Below, piece after piece: positions 60,323 to 64,000 of a stretch of 64,000 nucleotides of DNA; positions within the stretch are counted from its first letter, which is position 1, and each line of letters starts with the position of its first letter. The notes below the pieces were generated by a model, which saw only the letters and a list, made by a program, of their open reading frames with translations, was not told the origin of the DNA and did no database searches. Location: the NCBI GenBank assembly GCA_015501585.1, contig JADNRY010000156.1:62001-126000 (forward strand), read 5' to 3'. This stretch comes from Rhodocollybia butyracea. Its lineage: Eukaryota; Basidiomycota; Agaricomycetes; Agaricales; Omphalotaceae. The position numbers were made by a program, and so were the translations under genes.

Positions 60323-63300
60323 TTAATCGTCCGACTTTGTTGTTGCGCCTTTTCTATGGTCTGGAACAATCGCATCCTTGGGTTTGGCCTTGTCAGCTGC
60401 CTCGCCTAGATACGTTGGGAACCTAAACAATATGAATGAGCGAGAATCAAACCTTTAAAACCCTGACTAGCCCTACTAACCTTGGAACGCCGTCTTTGGT
60501 GAGTTCTTGAAACCTATACACGATAATCGACCCAATCTTGGGGGGAGACTTGCGCTGCTTATCGTTCAACCCACTTCCAACGTCAAATGTCTACGTCGTG
60601 TATTAGCGTACGGAGTGGATTCACGGTAGTTTGGAAAAACACGCACCTTTCCAGAGGCCATCTTGCACTTCAATGCACCAGTGACCCCAGCGTTCCGACC
60701 TTTGCCATCTTTGTACCCAGTGACTATGGCCTCAGCGTCATAGAATGACTACAAGAAATGAACCATGTTAGCGTCAGTACCAGCATAGCGATAGGTCAAG
60801 TTTCCGTGAACAAGGACAACCAACGAAGACAGAACATAGAAATGAACGCACCTTTAGTTTTAACAAAGTGCTTGATCTCCTGGCTTCATATTGAGATCCA
60901 GGCTTTCGCAGCATAAGCCTTCTCCGCCGAGCGATTCAACTTCTTTGAGTTTGTCGATGACGTGCTTTCGGTTTTTAGCTTTCTCATGCTCAACGATAGT
61001 AACTTTATCAGATGCATGCGAACCAGTCCCGGGCTCGAAAAACTTTTTCAGCTGTTCCATACGTGTTTCAAAGGGCTGAGTGCCAATAGAAGGTATATCG
61101 AAGACCTAATATGAGTGGGAGTAAGTCAGCGTTTCCAGTGATAGTAGACATCGAACTGACATGGAACGTGATATCCTTCCAGTGAGGAGAATTCATCGTT
61201 TTGACAATGGATACCGTTTCCTGAAATTTCTGCCTTCCACCGAAAAGTTCCCCGTCAAGAGTGACATTCTTTGGAAGTTCTGTAAAAAATGTAAAAAGCA
61301 ATGAGGAACAGATATATATGATGAACGTCTGAATCTTACTGTCCAGAAACCACTGGGGAGGTGTGAACGGATTTCCGAGCCGTGAATACATGAGTTTCCC
61401 ATCGTAGTATGTTCTACAGATTCAATGAATATGCATAACCACAGGTATAGCGGCAACACCCACCTAACACCATCCAACTTTTCCGATATCCACCAACCAG
61501 TAGGATCCGGCCCTGTATCCACGTCCCAAGAGTTTGCCAAAAGAACGGAGAAATCTGCTTTGCCTCCATCGCCATCCTTGCCTTTCTTTGACTTTGAACT
61601 AGTCTTTTTCTTTGGGGCATTTAGGGTGGGGCCATCAGGATTCTTGCGCTTGACACGCGCGGCTTCGTATTTCTCGCCAAGAAGGGCTACCAAGTGTTTA
61701 CAGCTTCGGGCGTTGACCGGAATACCCCCCTAATGGAAGAGCTGAGCAAGCAAGAAGTAAGATACGATGGATAGACTTGCCTGGTTTCTCCAAGCCTATA
61801 CGTAGTAGCATGTGTAAGATAGTGAACAAATATTAATCAGTTCTACTCACAGGACAAGTACTACAAGTAATGATAAGTTATTGATACATGGTCGGAGTGT
61901 GTAGATGGAAACTTACCAGTAGTAGTGGTCGAATGTTCGCTTCACTTTGTACACGGAAGAACTGAGAGCATATATCTTTAATGCCAATCACTCGGTTAAA
62001 AAAAATGAATCCAAACCTCGTTTGGGACTGTACTTCCTTCTCTTCACCATCTTTCAGCAAGACGTTTGGTTTGATCCCTTTGATCGAAGCAAGCTCATCA
62101 CCGTCCAGCCCTTCGTCGTCATCTCCTTCATCCTCATCATTGTCACTGCCCTCGTCTTCGTCTTCATCGTCGTCCTCAATTTCTCGTGCCTTCGATACGG
62201 GCTTTCTAGAGCTCGAAGGTTTCTTTGTTTTTTCTTCATCAGTGTCCTCGTGTTCAGAATCATCCTGTCGGGCACGTTTCGTGAGTCTCTTAGAGGCAGG
62301 CTTGAGGATGAAGATCAATTAGTAGCTTCCACAAAATTGTACGCTCCACTTACTTTGCCTTTCGATGACACGGGCTTCTTGGGCTTCTTAGGTTCTTCTT
62401 CCTCATCCGCATCATCCTCAGTCTCGGACACGGCTTTGCGCTTCTTGGGTGGTTTTGCCTTGGACGATGATGCAGGCTTTGTGGGTTTTTTCATCGGTTT
62501 CTCGTCTTCCTCATCCTCGTCAGCTTCAGTCGCTTTGCGCTTCACCGGTTTTTTCGTTGACGCTTTTCCTTTGGACGATGTCGGAGGTTTCTTCGTTTTT
62601 TCTTCCTCACTGTCTTCAGTTTCAGAATCATCCTGTCGGGCGCGTTTCGTGGGTCTCTTAGAGGCAGGCTTGAGGGTGAGGATCAATTAATAGCTTCCAC
62701 AAGATTGTACGCTCCACTCACTTTGCCTTTCGATGACACAGGCTTCTTGGACTTCTTAGGTTCTTCTTCCTCATCTATATCATCCTCAGATATGGCTTTA
62801 TGCTTCTTGGATGATTTTGCCTTCGATGATGACGCAGGCTTTGTAGATTTCTTCGTCGGCTTCTCCTCTTCCACGTCCACGTCCTCGTCCTCGTCGTCCT
62901 CAGGAGTCGCTTTGCGATTCACCGGTTTTTTCGTTTTGGATGATGGGGGCTTCTGGGATTTTTTCTTCGGCCTTTCCTCTTCACTGTCATCTTCGGTCAC
63001 CGAATCGTCTTCTACCGGTCGTTTAGCAGGAGACTTTCCCTTCGGCGGCGTAGGATTCTTGGCTGTATCCTCCTCAGAGCTTTCATCGGCCCTCTTCCGT
63101 TTTGCGCGCGCAGCCTGAGCGGAATCGAGGGGGGCCTTAGATTTAGATGAAGGTTTTCGTGAGTGGCCAGCATCATTTGCGTCAACCCCCGCGCCCTTGG
63201 GAGTTGTGGTTGGCGTCGGAGTTTTGACGATTGGGAGTCGCTGACTGCCGTCTCCATCCACATCCATTTTATCATCTGTTTCGTCAATCTGCTTTATGGT

Positions 63301-63828
63301 CTTGGAAGCTCGGGCTTTTCGAACGGGTAATCCTTTCGGCAAAGGCCCACCAGGATTCATATATTCAAGACGTGCTTCTTCGTATGGTTGACCGAGAAGA
63401 GACAGGAGATGTTTGCAAGAGCGCGCGTTCACTGGCACACCGGACTATAGAGTGATGAGGTTTAGGACTCTGAGCCAGAGAAAATGCGCGCGCAAAGACT
63501 TGCCTGATTCCTCCAGGCCTTCAAAACCGAACTCTAATTGTGAACCATAGATGTATTAAAGCAATGACATACCGGACACATACTAGAAAGTGTGTTTAGT
63601 ATAATCGACAAGAATCTATCCATCTGCGCTAACGTACCAGTAAAAGTAATCCTTCGTCCGCTTCACTATAAACTTCACATCGCTGGATAAAGCTGTTTAA
63701 TAGTCGAAAGTCCGAGATCGAATATGTTTAGCTTGCCTAGTTTTAGACTGAACTACTTTTTCTTCTCCTTCTTTAAGCATGACAATTGGTTGAATTCCAT
63801 TGAATTCTGCGAGTTGGTCGGAGGACAT
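60323..63828 (-). CDS. Double SWIM-finger / ATP-dependent DNA-ligase-domain protein
   Basis: A long minus-strand gene of ~15 exons. Start at 63828: MSSDQLAEFNGIQPIVMLKEGEE. SWIM finger 1 is spliced from tiny exons: KRTKDYFYCMCPAWRNQ then VNARSCKHLLSLLG (CxC..CxH). Three acidic/basic Lys-Ser blocks follow, separated by 53-nt introns at 62669-62721 and 62301-62353 that are nearly identical. Module 2 repeats module 1: KPNVLLKDGEE, KRTFDHYYCTCPAWRNQ, VNARSCKHLVALLG. The C-terminal part is an adenylyltransferase core: motif I WWISEKLDGVR (catalytic Lys), LDGELFGG, a motif IV region (EGL), LLKLK (motif V) and ..DAEAIVTGYKDGKGRN. Motif IV (EGLMLR) is broken by one missing base near 60914. Probably a nuclear DNA repair or end-joining factor; no experiment known to me. 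Confidence 0.78.
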
Positions 63829-64000
63829 GATGATGGTGGTTCACGCGGCTACTGGGCGTGGAAATTGAAATCATTGTATATTCCCATGGATCAAAGCGAC
63901 TTGTAGCGAACCACGATAAAGAAAAATCACCTAAATAACCTACACAGTACAAGTACAGTACTACAGTTCCCCTTTTTTCCATACTCAAGAGTTTTAACGC

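Noticed and set aside
61947..62690. Plus-strand ORF of 247 residues (Ser-rich) over the ligase gene
   Set aside because: It is the antisense of the Lys/Glu/Asp repeat exons; Ser/Phe richness follows from that composition and it crosses two introns.

Overview
The window looks like nuclear DNA of a mushroom-forming basidiomycete (Agaricomycetes). Genes are dense and cut by many short introns of about 45-65 nt. The families present are typical of that class: F-box-like proteins with a CxxC start and coiled coil, a DUF6534-type membrane protein, a HAD/terpene-cyclase fusion, a WD40 protein with an N-terminal membrane domain, GH12 endoglucanases and a synaptobrevin with microexons. I rebuilt gene models by hand from splice signals and reading frame, so exon ends are inferences unless a conserved motif crosses the junction.

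Layout. 0-4.3 kb: two tandem F-box-like paralogs (the first cut by the window edge) convergent with a HEN1-type small-RNA 2'-O-methyltransferase. 4.7-9 kb: a BAHD-like acyltransferase (-) and a DUF6534-type membrane protein (+). 11-16.4 kb: a mitochondrial OXLD1-like protein, a secreted FAD-linked oxidase, and a carboxymuconolactone-decarboxylase/alpha-beta-hydrolase fusion. 16.8-18.7 kb: a tandem pair of EthD-like dimeric alpha-beta-barrel genes. 19.1-24.5 kb: ribosomal protein eL24, a cytochrome P450 (-) and a synaptobrevin/VAMP. 24.9-29.1 kb: a large multi-exon membrane-anchored WD40 gene (-). 29-32.5 kb: mostly non-coding, with weak ORF fragments and a hairpin element. 32.6-40.4 kb: a HAD-like class II terpene cyclase with a DxDTT motif, a 4.3-kb desert holding a 121-bp perfect inverted repeat, then an acyl-CoA oxidase-like gene. 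40.7-51.4 kb: UBR7-like E3 (-), a HyuB-only (5-oxoprolinase B half) gene, a KIN4-like kinase with a very long disordered tail (-), and an FSH1-type serine hydrolase (-). 53.7-56.9 kb: two tandem GH12 endoglucanases. 58.7-63.8 kb: another F-box-like gene and a double-SWIM-finger/ATP-dependent DNA-ligase-domain protein (-) with internally duplicated exons.

What stands out: the double-SWIM/ligase protein, in which exons and introns are duplicated together; the large palindrome with one interrupted arm; the HAD-terpene cyclase; the CMD-hydrolase fusion; a synaptobrevin whose start codon is split by an intron; and three otherwise well-conserved genes each carrying one apparent single-base frameshift, which may be base-calling errors. 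No CRISPR array, recognisable transposase or reverse transcriptase, or tRNA/rRNA gene was seen. Housekeeping genes (eL24, VAMP, UBR7, KIN4) alternate with accessory tandem duplicates and metabolic genes, so this looks like an ordinary chromosome arm and not a single gene cluster.
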